From: DATLNF01 sp046590575
Lineage (GTDB): Bacteria; Actinomycetota; Actinomycetes; BP-191
Length of the DNA: 38,174 bases
Direction of reading: 5' to 3'
Assembly (NCBI GenBank): GCA_046590575.1
Contig: JBKJUS010000115.1
Location: 1-38,174, forward strand
Each line of letters opens with the position of its first letter. Position 1 is the stretch's first letter. Shown here in pieces: positions 14,355 through 22,858 of the stretch. The notes beneath the pieces were generated by a model that saw only the letters and a list, made by a program, of their open reading frames with translations, searched no databases and was not told the origin of the DNA. The position numbers and the translations under genes are program-made.

Positions 14355-15260
14355 ATGCCGGTGGAGAGCGACGTGCTGCTCCCGGGGCCTTGGCGCCACC
14401 GTGACGTGTCAGCCAACGGTGCCCGGTTCCATATCGCTGAAGCCGGTGACGGCCCCCTGGTCCTCATGCTGCACGGATTTCCACAGATGTGGTGGCACTG
14501 GCGACACCAGCTCACCGACCTGCCGCAGCACGGGTTCCGCGCGGTCGCGCCCGACCTGCGCGGCTACGGCGCCAGCGACAAGCCCCCCAGGGGGTACGAC
14601 GTCTACACGCTCGCAGCTGACGTCGCCGGGTTGGTTCGCGCGCTGGGCGAGCGTGACGCCGTCATTGTCGGTCACGACTGGGGTGGACTACTCGCGTGGG
14701 CAGTAGCAACCTTCCATCCCGAAGTCGTCTCGCAGCTCGTCGTCCTGTCGATGCCGCACCCGCTTCGGCTGCGGGCGCAGATCGCTGTCGACCCGCGGGG
14801 CCAGCTGCGGGCCAGCTGGTACGTCCTCGCCTTCCAGGCGCCGTGGCTGGCCGAGCGACTGCTGGTGAAGGACGACGCCGAGCGCGTCTCACGCCTGCTC
14901 CACGACTGGGGCGGCCCTGGCTATCCCGACGCCGAGACCGACCGCGTCTATCGCGATGCCATGCAGATTCCGACCGTCGCCTACTGCGCGATGGAGTATT
15001 ACCGCTGGGCTGTGCGCTCTGTCCTACGACCCGACGGCTATCGCTTCGCCAAGCGCATGCAGCAGCCGATCGTGGCCCCCACCCTGCAACTGCACGGAGC
15101 GAACGACGGCTGCCTGCTGCCACGCACCGCGCTCGGCTCGGGTCGCTACGTCGAAGGCGTCTACGAGTGGCGGCTCCTCGACAGCGTCGGGCACTTCCCG
15201 GCCGAGGAGACGCCCGACCTGGTGACCGCCGAGATCGTGCGCTGGGCCAAGCAGGCGTGA
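14355..15260 (+). CDS. ephE: Epoxide hydrolase-like alpha/beta hydrolase (EphE, Rv3670 type)
   Basis: A 301-residue alpha/beta hydrolase. The oxyanion-hole motif is HGFPQMWWHW, DLRGYGASDKP is typical of epoxide hydrolases, and the nucleophile is an aspartate (Asp108 in GHDWGGLLAW) rather than serine. The acid is in HGANDGCL and the base His in SVGHFPAEE. EYYRW in the cap probably supplies a ring-opening tyrosine. It should open epoxides to diols by a covalent ester intermediate. ATG 14355 is chosen because similarity begins at LPGPWRHRDVSANG. The gene overlaps the DUF309 gene by 4 nt, and it occupies the Rv3670 position beside marP. Confidence 0.85.
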   Translation: MPVESDVLLPGPWRHRDVSANGARFHIAEAGDGPLVLMLHGFPQMWWHWRHQLTDLPQHGFRAVAPDLRGYGASDKPPRGYDVYTLAADVAGLVRALGERDAVIVGHDWGGLLAWAVATFHPEVVSQLVVLSMPHPLRLRAQIAVDPRGQLRASWYVLAFQAPWLAERLLVKDDAERVSRLLHDWGGPGYPDAETDRVYRDAMQIPTVAYCAMEYYRWAVRSVLRPDGYRFAKRMQQPIVAPTLQLHGANDGCLLPRTALGSGRYVEGVYEWRLLDSVGHFPAEETPDLVTAEIVRWAKQA

Positions 15261-15757
15261 CCACGCCGGCGGATCGCGCCCGCGACGCAGCCGGCCGGCC
15301 GCTGAGCCAGCGACCCCGGGACATCACTGGCGCCCCGCTGCCACCAGGCACGCCTACGCCGTGGCGTGAGCGGCTCGCCGTGCACGACCGCGAGACCGCG
15401 TTGCCGTCCGACGAGGCCATCGACGAAGCGCAGCGGCTGATCCTCGGCGGGGGACCCTTCTATGCCCACGAGGTGCTTGAGGGGCCGTGGCATCTCGCTG
15501 CCGAGCCCGAGCGGGACTTCTGGCAGGGTCTCGCGCAGTTCGCCGTCGGACTCACCCACGTGCAGCGGGGCAACCCGGTCGGCGCCGCCACGATCCTGCG
15601 GCGTGCTGCAGGGAAGCTCTCGTCCTTTGTCGACGGCCACCACGGTGTCGCCGTACGCCGTCTCGAGGCAGTGGCGTTGGACCTCGCCACGCGCGCTGAG
15701 CGCGACGGCACCGGGTCGATCAGCCCCGCCGACCTGGCCGTGCCGCTGCGCGACTGA
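15257..15757 (+). CDS. DUF309 domain-containing protein
   Basis: A 166-residue protein with GTG start overlapping the epoxide hydrolase stop as GTGA. After a Pro-rich N-terminus the DUF309 helical domain is clear: GGPFYAHEVLEGPWHLA, then ERDFWQGLAQFAVGLTHVQRGN, and GAATILRRAAGKL. The conserved HE and W residues are present. The family is a small helical bundle of unknown activity. Translational coupling with the hydrolase suggests joint expression. Confidence 0.82.
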   Translation: MTTPADRARDAAGRPLSQRPRDITGAPLPPGTPTPWRERLAVHDRETALPSDEAIDEAQRLILGGGPFYAHEVLEGPWHLAAEPERDFWQGLAQFAVGLTHVQRGNPVGAATILRRAAGKLSSFVDGHHGVAVRRLEAVALDLATRAERDGTGSISPADLAVPLRD

Positions 15758-15805
15758 ACCGCCGGTGGCATCCGGCAAGCGCGAGAGCCAGGCCGGTCGG
15801 TCTGC

Positions 15806-16204
15806 CTAGGCGGCGTAGGCGCGACGCTCAGCAGCGGTGGCGAGGTCGTCGAGGAAGGATTCGCCGAGCCCGCGCAGTGCAGCCAGGATGCGACGGCGCT
15901 CCGGCGCGCCGCCGGTGCCAGGAGCGGCGAATTCCAGGCGCAGCAACGCGGTCGTGCACCTGCCGGGCAGCCCGACCGGCTGACCGTCGAGGGTCAGCAC
16001 GCCCGTCGTCGGGGGAAGGCCATCGCCAGTGAGCTCGAACGGCGTCACAAACGAATCCGACAGACGCAGCGGTGGCAGCGCGTGAATGCGGGCCCGGGCC
16101 GCTCGCGTCGCGGCGCTGCACGCTGGCCACCCCGCTTGGGCAAGGACCAGCGCTGTGCTGGTCGGGTCGGCGACGATGGTGCGCTCGATGTCGATCCGGG
16201 TCAT
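15806..16204 (-). CDS. Small protein with SRPBCC-like N-terminus, candidate Crp target
   Basis: A 132-residue protein from ATG 16204, supported by GAGGAG six bases upstream. It begins MTRIDIERTIVADPTSTALVLA, like the first strand and helix of SRPBCC/polyketide-cyclase-like proteins, and continues with beta-type sequence (RIHALPPLRLSDSFVTPFEL, TGVLTLDGQPVG, ALLRLEFAA). It ends in a long helix (ERRRILAALRGLGESFLDDLA). The fold assignment is tentative. Its upstream region holds a palindrome and a perfect Crp consensus, so cAMP control is likely (inference). Confidence 0.6.
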   Translation of the reverse strand: MTRIDIERTIVADPTSTALVLAQAGWPACSAATRAARARIHALPPLRLSDSFVTPFELTGDGLPPTTGVLTLDGQPVGLPGRCTTALLRLEFAAPGTGGAPERRRILAALRGLGESFLDDLATAAERRAYAA

Positions 16205-16244
16205 GGTCGACTCCTCAATGGACGGGGATGAATCGCGAGAGGTG

Positions 16245-16270
16245 CTTGCAATAGCTAGCACTCTAGCAAG
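16245..16270 (-). promoter_or_regulatory. Candidate promoter with GCTAG-N4-CTAGC palindrome
   Basis: The minus strand upstream of the small gene contains CTTGCTAGAGTGCTAGC (palindromic core 16254-16267), then TATTGCAAG, so outer CTTGC and GCAAG also mirror each other. TAGCTA at 16257-16252 can serve as a -10 box, the same hexamer found ahead of the Ms1-like RNA. This would place the transcript start near 16246. The palindrome may bind a repressor. Confidence 0.45.
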
Positions 16271-16299
16271 CGCCGTCCGTTCTCGCATCGCCGGCACGC

Positions 16300-16315
16300 T
16301 GTGAGCCTTCTCACA
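16300..16315. promoter_or_regulatory. Perfect CRP/cAMP-receptor site TGTGA-N6-TCACA
   Basis: TGTGAGCCTTCTCACA matches the consensus recognised by E. coli CRP and by mycobacterial Crp (Rv3676) in all ten specified positions. It lies between marP and the small gene at 15806-16204. Its centre is about 61.5 bp from the transcript start predicted from the TAGCTA -10 box, the classical class I activating position. It could alternatively act as a small hairpin behind marP. Confidence 0.65.
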
Positions 16316-16337
16316 GGACCTGCCTGTTTGATCGCGC

Positions 16338-17519
16338 TTAGTCGCAGCCCTGCGTCCCGACTCGAGCGGTGCGGGTCGCAGCGGCCCGTGCGGAGGACGC
16401 CACCTCCTCCGCCGTCAGGGCGTAGCCGGTCTCCCGGTCCTGCGCGTCGGCCGCGAAGATGACGCCGTATACCCGCCCGTCGGTCGCGAGGAGCGGACCG
16501 CCGGAGTTGCCCGGTCGCACGACCGCGCGTAACGCATAGACCTCCCGACGCACCGTCGACCGATCGTAGATGTCGCGTCCGACGGCGGTGATCTCCTCCC
16601 GCACGCGCGCGGCGACGGCGTTGAACGGCCCGTCTTCCGGGTAGCCGACCACGACCGCGTCGGCGCCACTGCGCGCTTCGCTGCGGAACTGCAACGGCTC
16701 CAGCCCGAGGCCGGGGACGTAGATCACCGCGACATCCCGACCAGGATCGAAGAGCACGACCCGGCCGCGTTTGCGGACCCCCGCGCGAAGCTCCACCTCC
16801 GGGTCGCGGACTCCCGCTACCACGTGTGCGTTCGTCATCACCCGGTCGACGGCGTAGACGAAGCCCGTGCCCTCGAGCCGACGGGAGCAGGACGGCGCGA
16901 CGCCAAGTACTTTGAGCACTCGAGTCCGGGTGCCCCGCACGGCAGCGGAGTTGAGCACCGCCGGATCGGGTGGGGCCACCGGCGCGGTGTCCTGCGGGTT
17001 GAGTGACGTGAAGACCTGCGGAAATCCTCGTTCGTCGAGCAGCCGACGGAACGACGCGAACACCGCCGGGGCCGGTGGGAGGACCATGTCGACCGTCCGC
17101 AGGATCTGCGAGTGCCGCACCTGCGTCGCCAGTCCGGTGTACGCCGAGTCCTTGGCCGCGGTGCCCAACAGCCACGCGACGAGCAGCACGCCGACGACTG
17201 AGACGAACGAACCACCCGTGGAGTCGACTATCCGTGCCGGCCGCCACGTGACCCGACGGCGCAGCACCGCACCGAGCGTCGTACCGAGGAGTTGACCGGC
17301 GCAGGCGAGAACGAGCACCGTCGCGATGCCGAGGATCGAGCGGCCCCCGCCACTGGCGATGCGCTCGGCGATGGGCGGCGCAAGGAACGTGCCGAGGACG
17401 CCACCACCGAGAAACCCGCCGAAGGACAGAACGCCGACGACGAAGCCCTGGCGATAGCCGGAGTAGGCGAATACGCCGAGGGCCAAGACAAGAATGAGGT
17501 CGAGGGTGTTGCCGTTCAC
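16338..17519 (-). CDS. marP: Periplasmic trypsin-like serine protease with CvpA membrane domain (MarP)
   Basis: A 393-residue protein. The N-terminal CvpA-like domain has four membrane helices (residues about 5-125), a linker follows, then a chymotrypsin-fold protease outside the membrane. The triad is His232 (TNAHVV), Asp262 (GRDVAVI) and Ser339 (RPGNSGGPLL). Cys211 and Cys392 bracket the protease and match the disulfide pair known from M. tuberculosis MarP (Rv3671c), which affects its activity. The mycobacterial enzyme protects against acid and oxidative stress. It lies 9 bp downstream of the deacetylase gene, at the end of the nth operon. Confidence 0.93.
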   Translation of the reverse strand: MNGNTLDLILVLALGVFAYSGYRQGFVVGVLSFGGFLGGGVLGTFLAPPIAERIASGGGRSILGIATVLVLACAGQLLGTTLGAVLRRRVTWRPARIVDSTGGSFVSVVGVLLVAWLLGTAAKDSAYTGLATQVRHSQILRTVDMVLPPAPAVFASFRRLLDERGFPQVFTSLNPQDTAPVAPPDPAVLNSAAVRGTRTRVLKVLGVAPSCSRRLEGTGFVYAVDRVMTNAHVVAGVRDPEVELRAGVRKRGRVVLFDPGRDVAVIYVPGLGLEPLQFRSEARSGADAVVVGYPEDGPFNAVAARVREEITAVGRDIYDRSTVRREVYALRAVVRPGNSGGPLLATDGRVYGVIFAADAQDRETGYALTAEEVASSARAAATRTARVGTQGCD

Positions 17520-17528
17520 CTGAGCACC

Positions 17529-18338
17529 TTATCCGCTGGCGAGCGGGCCCACGGCGGGGGGCGGAAGCGCGGTGCCGGCGGCAACCAGCTCGTCGACGGT
17601 GACGAACCGGAAACCGCGGGCGCGCAGCCGGTCGATGATCACCGGCAGCGCCCGCAGTCCGATCCGACGATCGATCTTCCGGTGACGGCTGTCGTGAGCC
17701 AGCAGGATCGAGCCGGGCTGCACCCTGGCCAGGACGTGAGCGACGTTGGCGTCGACGTCGAGCCGCGACTCGTGCAGCTGCACCGACCAGAGGAGGACGT
17801 CCTCCCCTACGCGTGAGGCCGCATTGAGGGTGGCGCCCGACAGATTGCCGCGTGGCGGCCGGAAATAGCGCGGCGCCCGCCCGGTCAGCGACTCGAGCAC
17901 ATCAGCGCCCCGAGTGAGCTCCGCGTCGGTCTCAGCCGTGGTGGCAGTGGCGAGGTCGAGGTGGCTCCACGAGTGGTTCTCAACCTGGTGACGGTCCGCG
18001 ATTTCCTGCCGCACCAGGGCCGGGTGGGCGAGAGCGTTGCGGCCGACCAAGTTGAAGGTTGCCGGCACGCGACGGTCTCGCAGCATGTCGAGGTAGTCCT
18101 GGGTGTACGCCGGCACCGGGCCGTCATCGAAGGTCAGCGCGACGACTGGCTCGTCGGTCTCGACCCGCCAGATGACCTTGGTAGTGGTCGCCACCGCTTC
18201 GGCGGACCGCGTTCCGGCGAAGCTGCGGTCCTTCGCAGCTAACGCGTCGGGCTCGGCCGGTTGACGCGACCAACGACCGACGGCCGCTCCCGCCGCGACC
18301 AGCGCGCCAGCACGCAGCACCTGACGACGTTCGACCAC
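17529..18338 (-). CDS. Exported polysaccharide deacetylase (NodB domain)
   Basis: A 269-residue carbohydrate esterase family 4 enzyme. A probable Tat-type signal (VERRQVLRAGALVAAGAAVG) is followed by the NodB domain. Motif 1 is TFDDGP, motif 2 HSWSH (metal-binding histidines), motif 3 RPPRG, and motif 5 ILLAHD. It should remove acetyl groups from a cell-envelope glycan such as peptidoglycan; the actual polymer is unknown. GTG 18338 follows a G-rich stretch. It lies between the DedA-PAP2 gene (23 bp) and marP (9 bp) on the same strand, so it belongs to an envelope-directed operon. Confidence 0.88.
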   Translation of the reverse strand: MVERRQVLRAGALVAAGAAVGRWSRQPAEPDALAAKDRSFAGTRSAEAVATTTKVIWRVETDEPVVALTFDDGPVPAYTQDYLDMLRDRRVPATFNLVGRNALAHPALVRQEIADRHQVENHSWSHLDLATATTAETDAELTRGADVLESLTGRAPRYFRPPRGNLSGATLNAASRVGEDVLLWSVQLHESRLDVDANVAHVLARVQPGSILLAHDSRHRKIDRRIGLRALPVIIDRLRARGFRFVTVDELVAAGTALPPPAVGPLASG

Positions 18339-18361
18339 TCAGCCACCCCCACACCGACCGG

Positions 18362-19924
18362 TCAGCCGACCGGCGCACTCTCCCCAAGGGAATCATTGTG
18401 AGGGACAGCGCGGGCCGTTGGTGCCACTTCGCCAGATCGCGATCGACCCGAACCGGCCCGGCCAGCCGCCGGTCGCCAGACAGTCGTGACGGCGGTGGCG
18501 ACCGCCAGGCCCCAGACGGCACCGAGCGTGATGCCGCCGAGCACGTCGGAGAGGTACACCTGACCGAGCGACAGCACGGCAAGTCCGCCGAGCAGGACCA
18601 GGGCGACACCGAGCGTCGCCACGAACACTTTTCGGGTCCAGCGACGGATCCGCGGCAGGAGCACCGCTAGCAGCGCGATCACCGTCGATGCCACCACGGT
18701 CATCCGACCGGATGGGAACGTCGACGTGCGAAAACCCTCGGTCAGCGACGGGATCACCCGTGAGCGCTCGACCGCCATGCTCACCAGCTTGGCCAACAGG
18801 ATTGCGCCGCCGAGAGCGACGACCAGCAGCACCAGCGCTCGCGGGCGGCGGTCCGCCAGCCAAGCAGCGACCCCGACAAGCACCGAGACGCCACCGAGCA
18901 CCTCGGCGGAAAGCACGTCCCGGACCGCCGAGGTGAACGTGATGACATCACCGGTCTGGCTGCGCGCCAGCGCCCGGCGTACTGGCTCGTCGACGTCGAC
19001 CAGTCCGCCGCTGCCTAGGGACTCGCCGACGACGAGAGCGAGCGCGGCGCCGAGCAGCGCCAAGCCAAGTAAGGCGAAGGTGAGCTGGAGCCCGACGGCA
19101 GTCCCTGGTCGGAACCGGCCGGTGAGGAAGCTGATCTGGCGGCGATAGCGAACGCGCACGCGGGCGACCCGCGGCCGGTCGAGCTGCTCTTGCCACCACC
19201 TGCGCAACGGCTCCTGGCGCGCCCCGACCTGCTTGGCCGCGATGACGAGGAGCACAACCACACCGAGCGTGCCGGCAAGCAGCGTCGAGGCCCGACCGAC
19301 GTAACCCTCCACGCTTTGCCAGGAGTTGCCGGCGAGGTAACCAAGGAGGGTGAAGCCGGTGCCCCAGGCAGTCGCCCCGATGACGCTGGCGAGCAGGAAG
19401 CGGGAGTAAGCGACCCCGGAAGCCCCGGCCGCGAACGGCATGATGGCGCGCAGCACCCCGACGAACCGGCCGAGGATGATCGCCTTGATGCCGCCGGCTC
19501 GGATCCGCGCCATCGTCGACTCGACCCTCGTCCTGCCCATGATCGAGCCGAGCCGACTGTCGAGGAAGCGGGTGCCGAGGCGGCGGCCCAGGTAGAAGCC
19601 CAGGGAGTCGCCGACGATGGCTCCGCCGACAGCGCAGCTCACCATGACGGCCACGGGCACCTTGCCCTCGAAAGCCGCCACGCCACCGAGGATGACGGCG
19701 AGCTCTCCGGGTACGGCGAGCCCCGCGAATGCCGCGGTCTCGAGCATCGCCAGCAGGCCGACGACCAGGGCGAACACCGGCCCTGGCAGCTCGGAGAGTC
19801 GCTCGAGCAGGTGCTTGATCCCGGCGACCGCGTCGTTGCCCACGGTCAGGACAAGTGTGAGCAGGCCCAGCACGACGGCACCGCCGATGAGCCGGCCACG
19901 AGTGAGCCGGGCGCTCCCCACCAT
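18362..19924 (-). CDS. DedA (SNARE-associated) domain fused to a degenerate PAP2 domain
   Basis: A 520-residue integral membrane protein. Residues 1-230 are a DedA domain, with FAGLAVPGELAVILGG (66-81) and the family signature ILGRFVGVLRAIMPFAAGASGV (150-171). DedA proteins are linked to undecaprenyl-phosphate and lipid flipping. Residues about 275-490 form a six-helix PAP2 phosphatase domain. Its active-site motifs are damaged: the PSGH motif reads PSGR (404-407), and the Arg/His motif reads LGQVYLSD (453-460), lacking both the Arg and the catalytic His. The phosphatase half is therefore probably inactive. ATG 19924 overlaps the peptidase stop by 1 nt (TGATG). Confidence 0.85.
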   Translation of the reverse strand: MVGSARLTRGRLIGGAVVLGLLTLVLTVGNDAVAGIKHLLERLSELPGPVFALVVGLLAMLETAAFAGLAVPGELAVILGGVAAFEGKVPVAVMVSCAVGGAIVGDSLGFYLGRRLGTRFLDSRLGSIMGRTRVESTMARIRAGGIKAIILGRFVGVLRAIMPFAAGASGVAYSRFLLASVIGATAWGTGFTLLGYLAGNSWQSVEGYVGRASTLLAGTLGVVVLLVIAAKQVGARQEPLRRWWQEQLDRPRVARVRVRYRRQISFLTGRFRPGTAVGLQLTFALLGLALLGAALALVVGESLGSGGLVDVDEPVRRALARSQTGDVITFTSAVRDVLSAEVLGGVSVLVGVAAWLADRRPRALVLLVVALGGAILLAKLVSMAVERSRVIPSLTEGFRTSTFPSGRMTVVASTVIALLAVLLPRIRRWTRKVFVATLGVALVLLGGLAVLSLGQVYLSDVLGGITLGAVWGLAVATAVTTVWRPAAGRAGSGRSRSGEVAPTARAVPHNDSLGESAPVG

Positions 19925-21522
19925 CAGGTCACAAACTCCTGAACGAAGGCGGCGGCAGAAAGCGGTGCCCCGGTCGCCCGTGCGACGAGGTGGTCCCACC
20001 GCAATGACGCACCAGGGCCGAAAACCTCGTCGGTGAGCCACTGCCCGGTCGCCGGGTCGCCGTAAAGCCGTCCACCGCGCTCGGCAACCGTCGCCGCCAA
20101 CTGGGCGGCGAGGCACTCGCCCAGGACGTAGTTCTGGTAGTAGACGGGGGCAAGGGCCAGGTGCAGCTTGGCCGCCCAGTCCGGCCGCCCGGTTCGGCCC
20201 GGCGGACAACGCAGCAGCTGGAACCGCTGCACGTGCTCCCACCACCGAGCATCCGGATCGAAACCCGGCGCGCCGACACCGGCATAGAGGTCACGCTCGA
20301 AATGGCACATCACGAGCACCCACCGGGCAAAGACCAACATGCTCGCACGCAGCGCCGCGCGCACATCCCCCTCGACCGCCTCGACCTCAGCAGCCGGCAC
20401 CCCGGCCACATCGCGCAGCCAGTCGGGGTCCTTCGACAGGCGCCCGAAGAGCTGAGCCACCGCCTCCGTCGTCAGGGAGTGCGCCGGTCCGCGCAGCGCC
20501 CATGGGAGGTCCGCCCGGACCCCCACGTCGTAGGCCGCATGACCGAACTCATGCAGCATTGTCGACGCCCAGCGTTCGTTGTCGACGACGTTGGCCAGCA
20601 CCCGCACGTCGGCGCCCCGATCGATATTGACGCAGAACGCGTGCTGGTTCTTGCCGTCGCGGCCGACTAGGTCGCTGCGCCGCACCACCTCGTGCAGTGG
20701 CAGTCCGAGGCCGTCATAGGTCGCCGTCGTCAACGCAGTCAGATCGCGGCCGGCCACCAGCGGGTCAAGGTTCAGAGCTGCCTCACGAGGCACCTCCTGG
20801 AAGAACGCATCTGCGTAGTGCCACGGCATGAGCGAGGCTGGTTCGGTGCCGAATCGCGCGGCCAATCGCTTGTCGAGGTCGGCCTTCATATGGGCAAACG
20901 GCTCGGCGGTCAGCCGGTCCAGCTCGTCCAGCAAGTCGAAGAGTCGCGCCTCGGAGAGCTCACCCAGCGCAAGGGACATCGCATAGAAGTTGGCATGGCC
21001 CAACTGCCGTGCGCAGCTGTTACGCACCTCGACGAGCCGAAGCACGCGGTCAGCGACCGCCTCCCCGACCTGCTTCGAGGCGAGCCAGGCTGCCTTCCTC
21101 TCGGCCACGTCGTCGCTGTCGGAGAGCACCCGCTCGATGTCGTTGTCGCTCCATCGTCGGCCAGCCTCCTCGCCGCGGAAGGTGGCGTAGACCGTGTCGC
21201 ACTCCGCGCCGAGTCGCACCATCTCGGCCCGCTGCTCTGCGGGCAACTGCTCCCCCGCGAACACGAGCCGGAGCACCTCAATGCTTCGGGCGAGAAGCGG
21301 GTCCTCCACGCCAGCGCTGCCGACGGCCTCCAATTCGGCAAGATCCACGGCGTCGGCATACCGGTCAGACATCCGCTGCTCAAGATCGATCCGGCGAGAC
21401 TCGATCTCCGGGGATGCGTGGACGTTGGACATCCACCACGCCTCGTTGACCTCCCGCTCCAGCGGAGCGAGGTCCGCGGTCAGTCGGTCGACGAGCAACG
21501 CGGCCCGCGCGTCGGCGCTCAC
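19924..21522 (-). CDS. Zinc metallopeptidase, M2/M3 gluzincin type
   Basis: A 532-residue cytoplasmic peptidase without a signal sequence. The zinc motif is HEFGH in STMLHEFGHAAYD, and the third zinc ligand is probably the Glu in HSLTTEAVAQLFGRL. The substrate-binding YYQNYVLGECLAAQL lies near the C-terminus. The long helical N-terminal half is typical of oligopeptidases that admit only short peptides. M2 (ACE-like) and M3 families share these motifs and I cannot choose firmly. GTG 21522 overlaps the Nudix stop as GTGA, and the gene is translationally coupled to both neighbours. Confidence 0.82.
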   Translation of the reverse strand: MSADARAALLVDRLTADLAPLEREVNEAWWMSNVHASPEIESRRIDLEQRMSDRYADAVDLAELEAVGSAGVEDPLLARSIEVLRLVFAGEQLPAEQRAEMVRLGAECDTVYATFRGEEAGRRWSDNDIERVLSDSDDVAERKAAWLASKQVGEAVADRVLRLVEVRNSCARQLGHANFYAMSLALGELSEARLFDLLDELDRLTAEPFAHMKADLDKRLAARFGTEPASLMPWHYADAFFQEVPREAALNLDPLVAGRDLTALTTATYDGLGLPLHEVVRRSDLVGRDGKNQHAFCVNIDRGADVRVLANVVDNERWASTMLHEFGHAAYDVGVRADLPWALRGPAHSLTTEAVAQLFGRLSKDPDWLRDVAGVPAAEVEAVEGDVRAALRASMLVFARWVLVMCHFERDLYAGVGAPGFDPDARWWEHVQRFQLLRCPPGRTGRPDWAAKLHLALAPVYYQNYVLGECLAAQLAATVAERGGRLYGDPATGQWLTDEVFGPGASLRWDHLVARATGAPLSAAAFVQEFVT

Positions 21523-22217
21523 TGCAGGACACCTCCGTCTTCGGCCAGCTCCGCCGGATCGTACGGCGCGGTTCCTTGCCCCAGGGGCGGAAGAGGTCGC
21601 TCCAGGACCTCAGCAGGCTCCCACGGCTGTGCCCAGCCGCCGAAGCGGAGCAGCGCGTCGACGATGCCGGCGGTGAACCCCCACACGAGCAGTCCACCGA
21701 CCCGGAAGCCGGGCCCCGTGTAGTCACCGAGCAAGCGCACCCGGCACCGGTTGGCCGGCGAGGCAAGCTCCGCGATCGGCACCCGCACGACGGCGGCGAC
21801 CTCTGCTAGGTCAACGGCCGACACCTCGCACGGCTGGTGCCACCAGCCCAGCACCGTGGTGACCGTGAAAGCGCTCGGTGGCAGGTAGAGCGGGGGCAGC
21901 GCGCCGAAGGCCGTCACGCCGTCACCCTGTAGGCCGACCTCTTCCGCGGCCTCCCGAAGCGCAGCCGCCACGACGTCGGCATCCCCCGGGTCGACGCTGC
22001 CGCCGGGGAAGGCCGGCTGACCAGCGTGCGAGCGCATGGTGTGCGCGCGCTCGATGAACAGCAGGTCAGGCCCGCGGGCGCCTTCGCCGAATAGCGCTAG
22101 CACCGCTCCCTGGCGACCAGGTTCATCAGGTGGTGTGAAGCGACTGATGTCCCCGGCCTGCACCTCGTCGAGGGCAGCCGCGAGCCGGTGCAGCCACGGG
22201 GGTAGCGACTCGGTCAC
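21519..22217 (-). CDS. Nudix hydrolase, CoA-pyrophosphatase type (Rv3672c type)
   Basis: A 232-residue protein with the full Nudix box GGSVDPGDADVVAAALREAAEEVGL. It is preceded by RSHAGQPAFPGG, the motif characteristic of coenzyme A diphosphatases (NUDT7/NudL-like). It would cleave CoA or acyl-CoA to phosphopantetheine and 3',5'-ADP. GTG 22217 overlaps the TlpA-like gene's stop as GTGA. The position next to nth and the thioredoxin-like gene matches Rv3672c. Confidence 0.88.
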   Translation of the reverse strand: MTESLPPWLHRLAAALDEVQAGDISRFTPPDEPGRQGAVLALFGEGARGPDLLFIERAHTMRSHAGQPAFPGGSVDPGDADVVAAALREAAEEVGLQGDGVTAFGALPPLYLPPSAFTVTTVLGWWHQPCEVSAVDLAEVAAVVRVPIAELASPANRCRVRLLGDYTGPGFRVGGLLVWGFTAGIVDALLRFGGWAQPWEPAEVLERPLPPLGQGTAPYDPAELAEDGGVLQ

Positions 22218-22858
22218 GGCCCGGCTGGTACGTCGACCCCGAGGTGCTCGGCAATCCGCGCGCGCAGCTCGTCGTCGGTGAGCTCACCGACCTCGCGATG
22301 GACCAGGGTGCCGCGCGCATCGACGAAGAGGGTGACCGGGGGGCCGGGCACTCGCAGCCCGTTGAGCATCGCCCGACCCGGCGAGCGCACGTTGGCATAC
22401 GCGACGCCGGTCTGCTGGATCGTCGAGCGTGCGGCCGCTTCCCCGCTGTCAGCGACATTCACCCCCAGGAATCGGACGGAGCCTCCTGCTGCGGCATGTA
22501 CGCGTTGGAACGCCGGCATCTCTTTCCGGCACGGCAGGCACCACGATGCCCAGACGTTGAGCACGGTCGGCACTCCACCGACCGCGCGGAGCGCCACCGC
22601 GCGATCGGAACCGATGCAGTCCAGCGTCAGGTCGGGGAGCCGGTCCCCCGGCGCGTCCTCGGCCTGCTGAGTAGTCAGCAGGTCCTCCGCCGCCGGGCAG
22701 TCCGCGGTCGCGATCGGCGGAAGGCTGCGGTCCGGCAGCGGATCGAAGATGCCGTCGGACTCCCGTGGAGTCCCCCCGGATCCAGTCGACCCGCCCGTAC
22801 AGCCGACGAGCGCCGCGACCAGGAGTGCCGCCGCGGTCGTCGTACGCCGGCGCCTCAT
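22214..22858 (-). CDS. TlpA-like thioredoxin-fold lipoprotein (Rv3673c type)
   Basis: A 214-residue protein with a lipoprotein signal: MRRRRTTTAAALLVAALVGC, lipobox Cys20. The thioredoxin fold carries WASWCLPC with active-site Cys107 and Cys110, the TlpA/ResA redox motif, and a cis-proline loop in RVPGPPVTLFVD. It is thought to sit on the outer face of the membrane and reduce or exchange disulfides, possibly in cytochrome c maturation or in envelope proteins such as the disulfide-bearing MarP of the same operon (inference). Extra cysteines at 54 and 81 could form a structural disulfide. ATG 22858 overlaps the nth stop as ATGA. Confidence 0.88.
   Translation of the reverse strand: MRRRRTTTAAALLVAALVGCTGGSTGSGGTPRESDGIFDPLPDRSLPPIATADCPAAEDLLTTQQAEDAPGDRLPDLTLDCIGSDRAVALRAVGGVPTVLNVWASWCLPCRKEMPAFQRVHAAAGGSVRFLGVNVADSGEAAARSTIQQTGVAYANVRSPGRAMLNGLRVPGPPVTLFVDARGTLVHREVGELTDDELRARIAEHLGVDVPAGP

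Noticed and set aside
16254..16267. CIRCE/HrcA operator
   Set aside because: CTAGCACTC resembles one CIRCE half-site, but the second half with the 9-bp spacer is missing and the gene is not a chaperone.
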